64,000 bases of DNA, taken from assembly GCA_029448655.1 (NCBI GenBank), contig JACCLO010000008.1, positions 2,046,001-2,110,000 on the forward strand, written 5' to 3'. The stretch is from Wolfiporia cocos (lineage: Eukaryota; Basidiomycota; Agaricomycetes; Polyporales; Phaeolaceae). The stretch's first letter is position 1; every line of letters begins with the position of its first letter. A program made the translations under genes and the position numbers. Below the pieces are notes generated by a model. That model was given only the letters and a program-made list of their open reading frames with translations. It ran no database searches and was not told the DNA's origin. Positions 33,114 through 44,853 of the stretch are shown in pieces.

Positions 33114-36100
33114 TCAAGCCCACATTGCCTTAAACTTGATCTCAAACTCGTTCGTCACACTATGGACGATCTCGAACACCCGCCAATCTGAGTCAGAAAC
33201 TCCGGGCGGTCGTTTCAGAGCCTCCATCTGAGTGGCGTTATCCTCCTCCGGATCCATCTCCGCAACATCCACGGCTGTCCCATATCCACTGTCGACGTCC
33301 AGCTCATCGTCATCACCGTTGGTCTTAGCATCAGAGGCCTTCAGCAGGAGCTGGTTGAGGCCAGCTCGGACGGTCTTCAGAGTCAGCATGAAGTCTTCGA
33401 GCAGGTACCATACGTCGTTGTCCCTGATACCGTTCGCCGCCTTCAGTGCGGCAGTCTGTCCATGCATGTAGAAATCGAGCAGGTAGGCGTTCAGGGCGAA
33501 TGAATGATCTTCGCCACCCGTCTCTTCCGTGAATCGCAGCATCGATGGGATGTTGTATTGGGACATCCTCAGTCCGCGGCGAGATGAGCGGCAAAGCTCT
33601 TCGATTGACTGGAACTCGTCGGCATGACCGGAATTGGCCACAAATGGTGAGCGGACGACGGTGTGCATAGCGGTGCGGCGAAGATGTTCGTGGATTTGGC
33701 TATTAGAAACTGCAGTGTCCTCGCTGGACGTTGTCTGGCTGAGGGGGAGATGATCCTCCGATGAGAGACTGTCCCTGTGTCGTTCTGCGTACGCCCATGC
33801 ATATGCGGCAAATACGTGTCGAATTTCGCGATCGTGTTTTTGGAGGACTTTCTTCGCCGTCATAGGTAAGGCTGGAAGCAGCACTATAGACGGCGATTTT
33901 TTGATCATGCGTTGCAGATTCTGGTCGGTCACATAGGTTCTTGGCAAGTATTTACGACCGAATAGATGAGACATCAGCAGCATGAAGTCCCTGCACGCCT
34001 TGAATGTGTCTTTTTGAGCACAGATGTCATGGATCGCTCCGTTGCGTAATAGAGCAACCAGCGCCAAGTTGCTTGGTTCCGTGTAGTAGAGGTGCGCAGC
34101 GACTCCAAAGAGATTGATCGGATTTCCTTGAGCATCCAGAATCCCAGAACGGCGAAGGTAGTCGATGCTGAATCGTACAAAATGACTAACCTGCTCCTTG
34201 CCGGTGTCGGACACGAAGCTGATGTGAGGTAATGACAGAAGACTCTTGACCGCGCTGACCGCATACGGGCTGTTCTCGGATCCTTGCAATAAGTTGAGCA
34301 GCCGCAGAACCATTGTTGAGGTCAATGGGAAGTTTCCGCCCAGAGACGGGAGTTTTGATAGCACCAACCGCTGATACCGGTCGATGGCTATGCCGTAAAA
34401 GATCACTTTGCCCAATAAATCGAATCCACGTCTGCCCGCTGTGAGAATGTGGTGAGTATACCAGATTGGCTGCGAGGGTATCAGCCACACTCACCACGTC
34501 CAGCGCATTGTCGGTACTGTACGCATATAACATTATTTTAGCTTTATTTAGCGAAGGTTAAAGGCGCACCATGAGAGCAGTCAAAAATGGCGAGTCCCCA
34601 CAGAACACAGACGTTCTGGTGGGAGCATTGATACCCAAAGCCAAGGTTCCTGTAGATTGTGACGGTATCAGATCGAGCGGATGACAGTCCACCATCGAAC
34701 ATACCGGTAGCAATGACTACTCTCAGATATCCAACGCGATACAGACTATAGGTATATGAGCTCCTATCACGCTGCGCATTCGAACTCGAAGACCAACCTC
34801 TCTACGAGGGACCGGTATCTCTTGTTCATGCCGGCATGATGAACCCCTATACCTCGTTGCAGGGCGCGCAAAGCCCAATCCGGCGCTGTCGACCAGCGAG
34901 AGAGCCGCCGGATCTCGTCTTCCACATCTGATGCTGTGTATGCCGTGGACATTCCAGCATACGAGAATTGTGAGGACGGTTGTGAAGGATCAAACGTGCT
35001 CTCCCACGACGACTGTGTCTCTGTCGGGCTGGAATCGTCCGCATCCTTCTTCTGACGGGCTTGCCTTTCAGCTTGACGCTCACGAGCCCGCGCCTGCGCT
35101 TTCCACGCTTCCCACTGTCGAATTTTGTGCTTCCAGTCGGGGCTTGTTTCACGCCATTTCTCTTCACGATCTTCCAAAGCGTTTAGTAGGCACTGGGCCA
35201 TTCGCTCGCAGGCCTTCCGATCAAAATTGAAGAAGATCGCCGGCTGAAGGAGCAGACATCATCAGAGAATTATCGATTTTTCAGGAATTAGCGGCCTACC
35301 AGATCGCCGTTTGCGTGTAAATCAGATGCAAAATACACGAAATTATCGAGAAATACGTCCGATGGAGGGACAACATGAGGCTTTGCGTTGCGGACCATGG
35401 GATCTGTTAGTTGGGACACGATGTGGCCGAGAGCGGATTCTGGGTCCTGAGGATCAGAGATCTCGATGAGCCGCGAAAGTCTCGCTTTCAATGCGCCTTC
35501 GTAAAGCAAGATGTCCTTCTGTCGTAGCAAATGTGGAGATGATTCAGCAAAGAATCGTGAGGGCTCGAGAGCTTGTAGATCGAAGTCCGGTGGGAGCCTC
35601 TCGGAGTATGACTGGAATGCCTGATACAGTGTGAGACAGTCCCTAGCCTCAAGCGAGAAGTCCGGAGGAAGCTCATGTACTCCGAATGCCAGCAGAGAAA
35701 CTGGATGCAAAAATCTGGTGCGGTTAGTGGGCTTGTATGTGTCTAGACCATTGAAACGTGTAGCCGGAGCTTGCTGAAGATGGTATGTGAACTTGCGCAA
35801 ATGAGAATATCGGTGAGGGTGCTGAATGAACGTATGTTTATAACCATGAGCTTCTTGCACTGATCGGAGCCATTCATTAAACTTGTGGGGGTGGCCAATC
35901 GTAGCAGATAGACCTCTGTAAATGAGCAATGAGCATGGCTATTGCACGCGCTACCTGCGAGAGAGCCTACATGATAGGGCATGGTGCAAGGAGAATGATT
36001 TGCTCCCAGACGGCACCTCCCTCCTCCTGCCCGATCGTATGGATCTCATCAAGGATGATACTGCAGACTGATTGTCAGCGTGGGTATGAAGTGCAAATAG

Positions 36101-39100
36101 TACGTTGATGTTTACCGTTTGATCCTTGGCGTCCATACCCTCGCCAATGGCGGTGATAGCAGCATTATTGCAAGCATTTCAGGAACTGTCACTAAGATCT
36201 GGCAGTTCTGCGGGTTGTGAATACGGTAATCCCTCGTATGAATCGCCCAGCAGCTTCCTGCGATTTGACAAAGGTGAGATCATGAAGGTGTTAGCGGCCG
36301 AACGGCAACTCACGGCCATTGAGGTCCTTCCTATAACGTGCATACACCTCGGCTGCGATTTGACTAACAAGAGCCTTGGTCGGCGCGACATAAACCAGTA
36401 TGCCGTCATCAGATGATCTAAGCACTTGCTCCATAGCATAGTACGAGATGAATGTCTTGCCAGCGCTAGTGGGAGCTAGAGCGCACAATAGACATAAGTG
36501 AAGACTCGTAGGCACTAGTCAACGCTGGAGAGGCCTACCAACTGCCAGTACAGACTGGTTATCGTCCAAGCAATCTAGCACCTGGCGCTGCCATGCATCC
36601 GGCTTGAAGGGCACGCGAGGGTCGCTCGCACTGTCCATGCTCCTATCCATGAATTCACCAAACATGCGGAGCTGCCAAACGATCGGATCTTCGGTAATGT
36701 GCATAAATTTGTGCACTGCAGACTTCGTCTTCGATTTGATGAGCTTGATGAACTTAAAGCTCAGCGCCCTGTCTGCGTCCAGCTCGGTAGGAATAGATGC
36801 CTTCAGATCTGGGATTATGGAAGAAAGGCCGACAACGGTGAGCGCTGTATCGAGAGCCTCAACGGCGGCAGGGAACAAAGACTTCTGTTGGTATATGTCC
36901 TTGACCATCCGCAGAATTTGCACAACTGCATGGTCCCGGACTTGAGCGCTTTCACGCTCAGAGTTCTCGACCCATTTTGTGAACTCGAGGTTCAGTCGGT
37001 ATAACCGCGCTTCGATGGCGAGCCAACCGTCTTTTGTGCGCTTGTTGCGCAGCAGATTATCCACGAGCGTGATCTGTTGGTTCGTTGAAACTTGCGCGGC
37101 TTCGCGCAGCTGATCCTTCCACCACGAGAGATTAGATTCGTCCTCCTTGCCCTGCTTCTGAGCCACGTTCGCGCGACGTATCTTCTCAGCAGAGGACAGC
37201 TGTTCCGGCTTTCCCTTCTTTCCCGCCTTAGCTGACTTTTTCTGCTCTTTGGGCGCCGGTGCAATCTGCACTCGTGTCAGAAAACCGACAAATCATCGAA
37301 CTAGAACAAACCTGAGCAGGACGAGCGGGACGCTCCTGCCGTGCAGGACGCGATCCAACGGGCAGTATCACTATTCGCTCTAATGGTATCCCAGCAGCAC
37401 CCGTGAGCGTCTGCGCCTGCCGCTCCATTGTGACCATGAAGCGTTGATCGCTGCGGAGCTTGCGTGCTCGTGCCCGCGCATCGAGCGGCTGTGCGTCCTC
37501 GCCCCCGAGATGCGGCGGCAAGATGCCACGCTGGTTGTTGTGCCAGTGATAGACGTCGTTGAAAATGGTGTTGAAATTCAGGTGGTACGACGCCACGCTG
37601 TCCTCCGCTTCGACGTCCACTTGGACCGGCGCGAGGTGGTTGTCGAAGAGGGGGTGGGAGAAGGGCAGCAGGCCCGCGGGGGTCCTTGCGGGCGCGCCGA
37701 CGGCCTGGGACAGGGACGGCGAGGGGTACTGCGAGTGTAGCGACACGAAGTTAACGGGTTCGAGATCGAGAGACGACCACAGCGCGTGGAGTTGTGACCC
37801 GATCTCGACGCCGAGCATTTCCGTCAGGGACTCATTAGGATGTGTCATGAGTATATTGAGCACGGCGACGAAGACGCTTCCATCTAGATCGATGGCATGA
37901 TTTTGTATGATACGTTCAAGGACGCAGAACGAGTGGGGCAGATGCCGGTCGACAAGTATTTGCAGCAGCTGAGGATGGACATTTTCGAGCTTCCTCGCGC
38001 GATCCCGCACAGATAATGTCGGCAAGACAAGAAGATGGGCAACAAAGACAAATGTCAATTCATGTGCGTACTGGGTTCGGTCTTGTTCGTGGAGCATGCA
38101 TTGGATGTAGCCCTTGACGAGAGAATCAAGGTCGGAAGGAGAGTGCAGAGTCTGTTTTGCAGCGGAATCCAGAGACGGCGCCGGAGCGGTATCCCGCATT
38201 CGATGCTCGAGAGCTTCCAGAGCTTCGATCGCTGCACTGTTTGCGTCCCACACCCACCTGTTTTGCTTCTCGCGTGCGCGGTGATCGAGTCTTTGCTCGT
38301 AGACAAATGACATTATCTATAGCAGCGTCAATCGACAAGGATGTAGAAGTAACAGTGAAGCGAACCGACCTTCGAATTTCGGCACTCGGCACCCCGTAGC
38401 AGCGACACTGAGATTCCATGCGAGAGGAGGTCAAAGAGAAAGACACGCTGTGTCAGAATCCGCTCCGCTGCGAGCGGGCCATTGTCGTCCGCGATAACGC
38501 CACCATCGTTGGTCATCACAAACATGGGCTGTCATCACGGATCAGTTACCGAGGCTTCGGACACCACCGATAGGCATACCTTCATCAACGACGAGTACTT
38601 GATCCATTCAGGATCAAGCAGATTTTTGAATTTGTGTATTTTGACATCGAGGAGCTGGAGGTGATGTAATAGCACAGTGCGACACAGCGAGCGAGATGAG
38701 ACCACGAAATTTGAGCTCCCAGTGCGCAGAGTGAGGTGACGGTTCGCTAATACGTATTATGAGGATTCCACGAGGTCAACTAAGAAGGCATGACTATGTT
38801 ACCTTGCCAGAACACAACCTCAAAATTTGCGGAACGTGTTTGGAAGTCATCTATGATGCTTTCTAGGATGAATTTTGCGTGTAACAACTGGAATCTTGGG
38901 TCTAGGATTGTCAACGTGAGGACTCGGGGATTGTCCAGCAAGTGATGAACGAGCGAGATAACATACCGTCCGGGCGACCCAAAGCCAAAAGTGGATCATC
39001 TAGAACCTGTTGTACCACGGCGTCACCTGAATGCCGCGCCATTAGAGATAACATTCAAGATCGCGAAAGGCACAAGAACGTCACCATCGAGCACGAACAG

Positions 39101-39277
39101 CTCACTACCCGCGTAGTCACCAATAAGGTCCATCCATCTACTTCGTCGGTTTATTAACGTATACCATTGGAGATCAATCTCCTCCAGTGCTGCTGCAGCA
39201 GAGGAGTCTCTACCCGACAGTGAGTCGGAAGAGTCGACTGTCTCCTCTGCGACTTGGTCAAAATCGTCCAAATCCAT
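33114..39277 (-). CDS. DDX60-like / Ski2-type DExH RNA helicase, 16 exons
   Basis: SF2 helicase of 1777 codons. Minus-strand exons: 39085-39277, 38967-39026, 38803-38901, 38580-38746, 38370-38528, 37312-38316, 36539-37265, 36314-36475, 36116-36257, 35971-36060, 35300-35915, 34798-35243, 34705-34745, 34570-34649, 34495-34516, 33114-34438. Motif I is APTSAGKT (about 804), motif II DEIH (909-912), motif III SAT (938-940). [10 protein letters not shown] and [15 protein letters not shown] follow, and motif VI is QCAGRAGRRG (1332-1341), partly encoded by a 22 nt exon. All motifs are intact. The roughly 800-residue N-terminal region and the long C-terminal region match the DDX60 family (human protein about 1700 residues, an antiviral RNA-sensing cofactor); a role in fungal RNA surveillance or virus defence is inference. 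It is divergent from the first aldo-keto reductase gene. Confidence 0.92.
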
Positions 39278-39899
39278 GCTGATGAGTGGGAGCTAGAGGC
39301 GAGGACGGAGCTCGCAGTTGCGCAGAGAAATTAGGATTTGAACCTTGCAAGTTACCGAGCACGTTCTCGGTCACTCGTTCTCTTTCCAGAATGCTGATCG
39401 GCTGCGGACAGTGCAGTTGCACAGGCGTTTATTGCTAGGAGCAGATCAAAGTAGATCCTGTGGTGCTAGCGAATAGTACGAGCAAGCTACTGCCCAGATA
39501 GTGATGAGAGCACCTCAGGTGTACACCACCAACCGTCTGTGGAGGCTTGCGTGTGTGCTAATAGTTGTCCACGGCGGTCCTTGTGGGTCCAGCTTACCGG
39601 AACGGCCGTCTGGATTCTCTGCGCGTATGTTCCTGACCTAATCAGGGCATCTGAATCCTCTTTCTCTCTCAAGCTAGGACAAGGTTGTTGCAAGGAAATA
39701 GCCATTTGAGTTCCGTCGCATTACACGCACTGGCGCTTCGACCACCGGCCCCTCCGGCCCGATGAGATTCTGCCAGGTGATCTTGCGTCTTGCACTCGCA
39801 AGTGCACGCCGCGGATCGTCTCGACATCCCGCCCGACGGCGCCCCATACCGATAACACTGAACAGGCACGATAGGGGCCCGGTCCGGCGCATGGCCGAA
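39278..39899. promoter_or_regulatory. Divergent intergenic region between the helicase and aldo-keto reductase 1
   Basis: Holds the 5' flanks of both genes. Around 39545-39610 it resembles 44310-44370 upstream of the second aldo-keto reductase (shared GTCCA-C-GCGGTCC-TGTGGGTCCAGCTT pattern), so the promoter was copied along with the gene. No coding exon is seen. Confidence 0.5.
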
Positions 39900-39905
39900 T
39901 ATAAG
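39900..39905 (+). promoter_or_regulatory. TATA box of aldo-keto reductase 1
   Basis: TATAAG in the context GAATATAAGATCTC, 52 nt upstream of the ATG at 39952. The paralogue has the same box at the same kind of spacing. Confidence 0.65.
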
Positions 39906-39951
39906 ATCTCTCTGAGGTCGACGACCCGCTCACACCAGCTGCGCATCGACC

Positions 39952-41309
39952 ATGGCCGGCCCAAGCATCAAGCTGAACAACGGCGTAGAGATCCCCGTCC
40001 TCGGACTCGGTACGTTCATCGAGCATTGAGGTGTAGGAGGCGATCCAATGCGACGATCAACAGGAACCTGGCAGTCGCCTCCTGAACAGGTCACGAATGC
40101 CGTTGAGTATGCGATCAAGGAAGCAGGATACAGACACATCGACTGCGCATGGTATGCCCCATACGTACGAGATGTTCAATATCTGACATTGGAATGCAGG
40201 ATGTACGGCAACGAGAAGGAGGTCGGTGAAGGTATCCGCAGGTCTGGCGTTCCTCGTTCCTCGATCTTCGTGTGTCTCTCAGCTCGTGCCCGCCACCGTT
40301 AGCTAACTTAAGCAGATCACCAGCAAGCTGTGGTGTACGCAGCACAACCAGGTTGAAGCCGCACTCGATGATACTCTCGCGAACCTCGGCACAGACTATC
40401 TGGATCGTGAGTGTCCCTGCACTTCTTACTTATCGACGTAACCGTCGGAAAACGTTAGTGTACCTCATCCACTGGCCGATCCACCTGAACCCGAACGGCA
40501 ACCACCCGAGACTTCCCACTCTTCCCGATGGCTCCCGCGACATCCTGCGCGACTGGAAACTGAAGGACACGTGGGCGCAGATGGAGGCCGTCCTCAAGAA
40601 AGGTGCGTCGATCACACTCCTTCCCCAAACCGCCCCTCACATCTTCCCAGGCAAAGTCCGCGCGATCGGTGTGTCCAACTTCTCCGAGCGCGTCCTGGAG
40701 CAGGAGATCCTGCCGTACGCCGAGATCGTGCCTGCCGTCGACCAAGTGAGCCCGGGTCCTACACGTGTCCGATATACAGTCCGCGATCCTGACGCCGCGG
40801 CGCGCAGCTCGAGATCCATCTGTACAACCCGCAGCACAAGCTGCTCGCGTACCTCCGCTCGAAGGGGATCGTCCCGCAGGCGTACTCGCCCCTCGGCTCG
40901 ACCGGCTCCCCGCTCCTCGCGGACGAGACCGCCGCGGCGGTCGCGGCCAAGCACGGGCTGCAGCCCGCGGACGTGATCCTCGGCTACCTCGGTGCGTTGC
41001 ATCTGCCTTGCTCTCGCGTGGCGTCGACTCGACTGGGCGCTCATGGCTGGACGCAGTGGCGAAGGACATTGTTACGCTGCCGAAGTCGGTCACGCCTGCG
41101 CGCATTGCGAGCAACTACGCGGGCGCGCTTGCGGCGGCGTCGAAGCTGACGAAGGAGGATGTCGAGCTCCTCGATGGTGTTGCTGTCTCTGGAAAGCAGA
41201 AGCGGTGCGTGTCCCGTACTGCATTTGTATAGTTGATGCACTGAACGCTGTTCTCAGGCTGATCATGCCACCGTGGGGTGTTGACCTCGGCTTCGAGAAC
41301 TGGCCCTGA
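39952..41309 (+). CDS. Aldo-keto reductase, 9 exons (paralogue 1)
   Basis: NAD(P)H-dependent reductase of aldehydes or sugars. Exons 39952-40009, 40064-40151, 40200-40269, 40316-40406, 40459-40602, 40651-40745, 40808-40991, 41057-41204 and 41258-41309 give 309 codons. The catalytic tetrad is complete: D46 in [10 protein letters not shown]51 in [10 protein letters not shown]76 in ITSKLW, H107 in LIHWP. GVSNFSE and the cofactor segment LPKSVTP/RIASNY are present. The C-terminus ends DLGFENWP. It resembles fungal glycerol/xylose-type aldo-keto reductases; the substrate cannot be read from sequence. Its tandem paralogue starts 4.9 kb downstream. Confidence 0.93.
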
Positions 41310-42470
41310 ACAAATGATCGTGGCTGCATGGAATAGAAGTGGCGTACTTATGTTGTATTCTATGGTGCATCTTGACATGGCGATGTCTTGACGGTGTAAC
41401 GTATCAATGTTGATCTTCGTAAATCGCTTGGCAATACCCCGCCCAGAGCTCATCGGTTTGCGAGCAACGTTTCATGCTGTTGGTCTACTCGCAATGGCTA
41501 CATAGGCTTGCGACGAATGTCCGCATGTTGCTCACACCGTATCCTGGTGGACACTATTCTCGGCCTTGAAGGCAGTCCCAGGACTGGTATGTACCGCAAA
41601 TTCAAGATCTTAGTGCTTACGGCTCGCCTGTGTCCTTTCAGGAAATCTTACCTTTACATCAATCTTCCTGTCTTCGACTGCATAGCTGACTCTCACGCAG
41701 CGCTACTAGTGGCTAATTGTGGCGGTGGTGGCAGCTGTGGCGTTTGTGGCAGTTGTGGTTTCGTTGCAACCCACCGTTCCTTGAGTCCCAGTTTCCTCTC
41801 CTGGCCTGTGTGCTTCGTACCAGCCCTTATTCATCGCGGCGGTATACGCCCGCTCCTGTCAACGTGAACTAAATTCACCAGAATGCTCCGAAGCGCCTGG
41901 TGCAGCGTCGTCAGCTAAGGTCCGTGTCACGCTTTCAGTCGGTCTACTACAGGCCTCGCGACTGACCCTTTCCATGTTTCCTCACATGTCCTGGTATACA
42001 GGGGTGTGGAGCAACATTACTCACAATGCCATTAGTGCATCCCGTGGTCGTGGTACAACGTCGAAGACCTCTGTAATAGACTCTCTGGCTATTGCTGCCA
42101 ATGCGATTCTATCTACTCCACACATGCCTGGATGGTATGCCTTTGACAGGCAACCGGAACCCATCCACCGGTTGTCCCCCTCTTGTCTCGTCCGCTTCTA
42201 TTTCGAACTTACTCTTCAGCGCCAACACCTGGCTCGTGCTCACTCACAATACACATATACATAGGTGCCACTGGGTTGACTCTGTCTAAACTCACTATGG
42301 ACTGGATTGAGATTGAGGGTCTGAGTCGTAAACGCCTGGCATCATTCTCCCAGGGCCGTGAATGCAGGTCCATGTCACGTAGCCCACCCATTCACGAATA
42401 TACCACCGTTCTCGACCATATTGTGCATAGCAGGTAACTGGCTACTGCACCAGCTTCGAAGATATATTGG
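41310..42470. other. 3' flank of aldo-keto reductase 1
   Basis: No gene recognised. A 23 nt stretch at 41341-41363 recurs exactly at 46274-46296 after the second aldo-keto reductase, marking a shared 3' UTR. Around 41700-41760 a GTGGCNGTGGTGGC-like repetitive run occurs; related looser stretches lie near 46587 and 47030. Confidence 0.45.
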
Positions 42471-43430
42471 ATCACGCATACGTACATGAGCCGATAGAGG
42501 CCATGAAAGGCGTGAGCAAAGTCTTCCTCCCACTCACTTCCAGTGACCTCAAAGGGAGGCCGCATCGTCCTGTCAGCATGTGGTCGCGGTGTCTTGGGTC
42601 CAGGGGACTCAGATAAGACACACAGTTCCGTATCGTTCCCCAGTGCTTTGTCCAGTGCCGGTGTAAGCGGATTGCGCTTCTTTGCGACTCCACTGCTGCC
42701 CTCAATCTACACTTGGGGCACGGTCTCGAGCGCGCGCGACTTCTCCCGCTCTGACGAGCGCGGCGCAGGGTGTGCGAGAGTGAGACGCGGGCTTCGCCTC
42801 CATGAGCGACTGCCGCATCTCCGCGACCTCCAGCGATAGCGGCGGCGGAGCGCACATTGACGAAGATCAAGAGCGGGACGCGCATGACTGCGCCGCACCC
42901 CGCCGCGAGGCGCACGCCACTCGCGACGCGCGACGCTCCACGGAGGACGTCGCTGACCCAATGTGTGCATGCGACGCCGTGCACGCCCTCGAGCGGCACA
43001 TACGTCCTGCCGCAACGCGCGCACCCGACGGCGTTTGCGACGCGCGTGTCCCGTGTAATACTATATCCCGCGCAACCCTCCCAACGCGCATGCCCGCGTA
43101 TGCCCAGTCGCTCCGCCCTGTCCGTCCATAGGGCGTGTAGCGACGCCCCGCAAGACGCGTTCGGCACGTACGCGGTGCGCGGCGCGCATACTTCACGCGA
43201 TGCACAGCGCAGCGCATGCGTCCTGCACGCGTCGCGTGGAGGGCGCGATGGGATGGAGTGCGGCGGGCGCGCCCCGAAAGGGCAGTGGCGCCCGATCTAT
43301 CTAGCGGCCACGCGATGGCATCGCAGGCCCCTCGCACGAAATGGCCCGCACCATGTGTTTCCGGCATTTAGGGCAGCTACAGCGGTTGAACCGGGGACGA
43401 CGTAGCAAGGTGTATATACGTAGCAACTTG
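42471..43430. other. GC-rich, CpG-dense block of unknown nature
   Basis: A roughly 0.9 kb block clearly richer in GC and CpG than its flanks. Long frames run on both strands (231 codons on minus 42472-43167, 182 codons on plus 42857-43405). The minus frame has Cys pairs (GCARCGRTY) and a hydrophobic run (RVPLLIFVNV), but I recognise no family and cannot choose a strand. It could be a gene fragment, a repeat copy or a CpG-rich regulatory tract. Confidence 0.35.
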
Positions 43431-43436
43431 GAGCGC

Positions 43437-43730
43437 GTCACAGACCCTTGAAAAAGTTGGTAAACCAATGTTGCCTCTGGCGCTGCCGGAATTGTTGTGT
43501 CACAGAATGTTGTACCCTACTTCTGGCATGTGTCACTTGAGCAGTTGCTAAAATGAATGTCACGGAAGGGAGTGACATGATTTCCTATAACAGCCAAGCC
43601 CGTGCAATCTGTGACAAGGATACTAGCGCCTATGTGACGGCAAAAAGTGGCGTGACACCTTTTTGCGAAACACTTCTTCCATTAACCACGAATATGAAAC
43701 AGCATCTTTGAGGGACTTGTGACGCGTCAC
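43437..43730. repeat. GTCAC/GTGAC pentamer cluster (possible transposon remnant)
   Basis: Ten copies of GTCAC or its complement lie in 294 bp: GTCAC at 43437, 43499, 43532 and 43559; GTGAC at 43572, 43611, 43634, 43652 and 43719; then GTCAC at 43726, making the palindrome GTGACGCGTCAC. Four in one orientation followed by five in the other suggests an inverted, MITE-like structure or a set of binding sites. Confidence 0.6.
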
Positions 43731-43735
43731 CACAG

Positions 43736-44800
43736 TATGTAATGTACATGATCGCTGTCCTTTGGTCTTTTGCAATTGGTAGCTAGCATCTCTAGTCTAG
43801 TATCTGCACGACTTGAACTGATCCCCAATAGTAGGCCTACAGCAATGCACAATGCCGCTGTGCCGTTGTCTCACTTTGATTAGCCGAGGCCGATGAGTGC
43901 ATTGCCAAATGCGAAGCACCGTCGTATGAAAGCGAGCGTTGTGCTCCATAACAGGCAGTAATGTTATTTTTGCCGATGGATGACATCATAGGGACGGAGG
44001 GAGAGCATTCTCGCATCGGGTAGGCGCCGGGGATCGCGCCGCCAAGAAGGACCCCCAAATTGTGGCCGACGGCTTCGCTCCACAGTCTCGCGAGTTTGGA
44101 TGCTTACTACGGTTCGCGGACGCTCGCGTTCCTGGAACGTGATCGGCTGCAGCACTGCAGCTTGTGCAGACGCTTGCCGCTGCCTAGTCGATTTTTCGGA
44201 GCAGTGGATCTTCCTGCAGCGCGTCGGCGCTGCCGTAATCGTCGGCGGGCTACTGCTTGAGAACACTGCAGCTATACCGCACACAATGGCCGGGATAGTC
44301 TTGCGCGTGTGCCTAGCAATTGTCCACCGCGGTCCATGTGGGTCCAGCTTGCGAAAATGGCCGTCAGGGACTGGTCTCAGACCAAGACACCGAGCTCGCG
44401 GGAGGGATTTGCGCGGACTAAATCTGGGATCCGCGAGCGCATACCGTCGCTTACCAAAGTGGGGCACTTACACCTCCTCCTACGGGGTTGCCATAAACGA
44501 AATCGCAGTGGAATAACGGCCGGTCGAATCCCGTTTCTTCGTGTCGATGACGGTGATTTCGAATTCGGGTGCGATATCCAGCGATATGAGCCGTCTAAGG
44601 CTGATTCTGAACGCCACAGACAGTCTTCCCTCCCGCGCGACGAGCTCGCGAGAGGTTCTTCCAGACGTCCTTACGTTTGCACGCTCGCAAAGCGCTCCGC
44701 GGAAGTGATTGCGCAGAAAATCTCCACAGCCGACAGTCCCCCATACGCAATTTTGATAACGGGCATGATGGGGGTCCTGCCCGTCCGATACATGGCTGAA
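43736..44800. other. 5' flank of aldo-keto reductase 2
   Basis: No exon is recognised. The right part resembles the flank of aldo-keto reductase 1 (near 44310-44370) and represents its copied promoter region. Confidence 0.4.
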
Positions 44801-44806
44801 TATAAG
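44801..44806 (+). promoter_or_regulatory. TATA box of aldo-keto reductase 2
   Basis: TATAAG 53 nt upstream of the ATG at 44854, matching the layout of the first aldo-keto reductase promoter. Confidence 0.65.
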
Positions 44807-44853
44807 ACCTCGTCGAGCTCGATAACTCGCTCATCACCACCTGCACATCGATC

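Noticed and set aside
34495..34797. Stop codons that seem to split the helicase into separate genes
   Set aside because: Four short GT-AG introns and three short exons bridge the interval and restore all conserved helicase motifs in frame.
39331..39360. Possible tRNA T-loop-like word (GGATTTGAACC)
   Set aside because: No matching acceptor, D-arm or anticodon stem could be folded around it by eye.
42472..43167. 231-codon minus frame as a gene
   Set aside because: Equally long frames run on the plus strand, no splice sites or family resemblance support it, and composition alone can explain it; described only as a GC-rich block.
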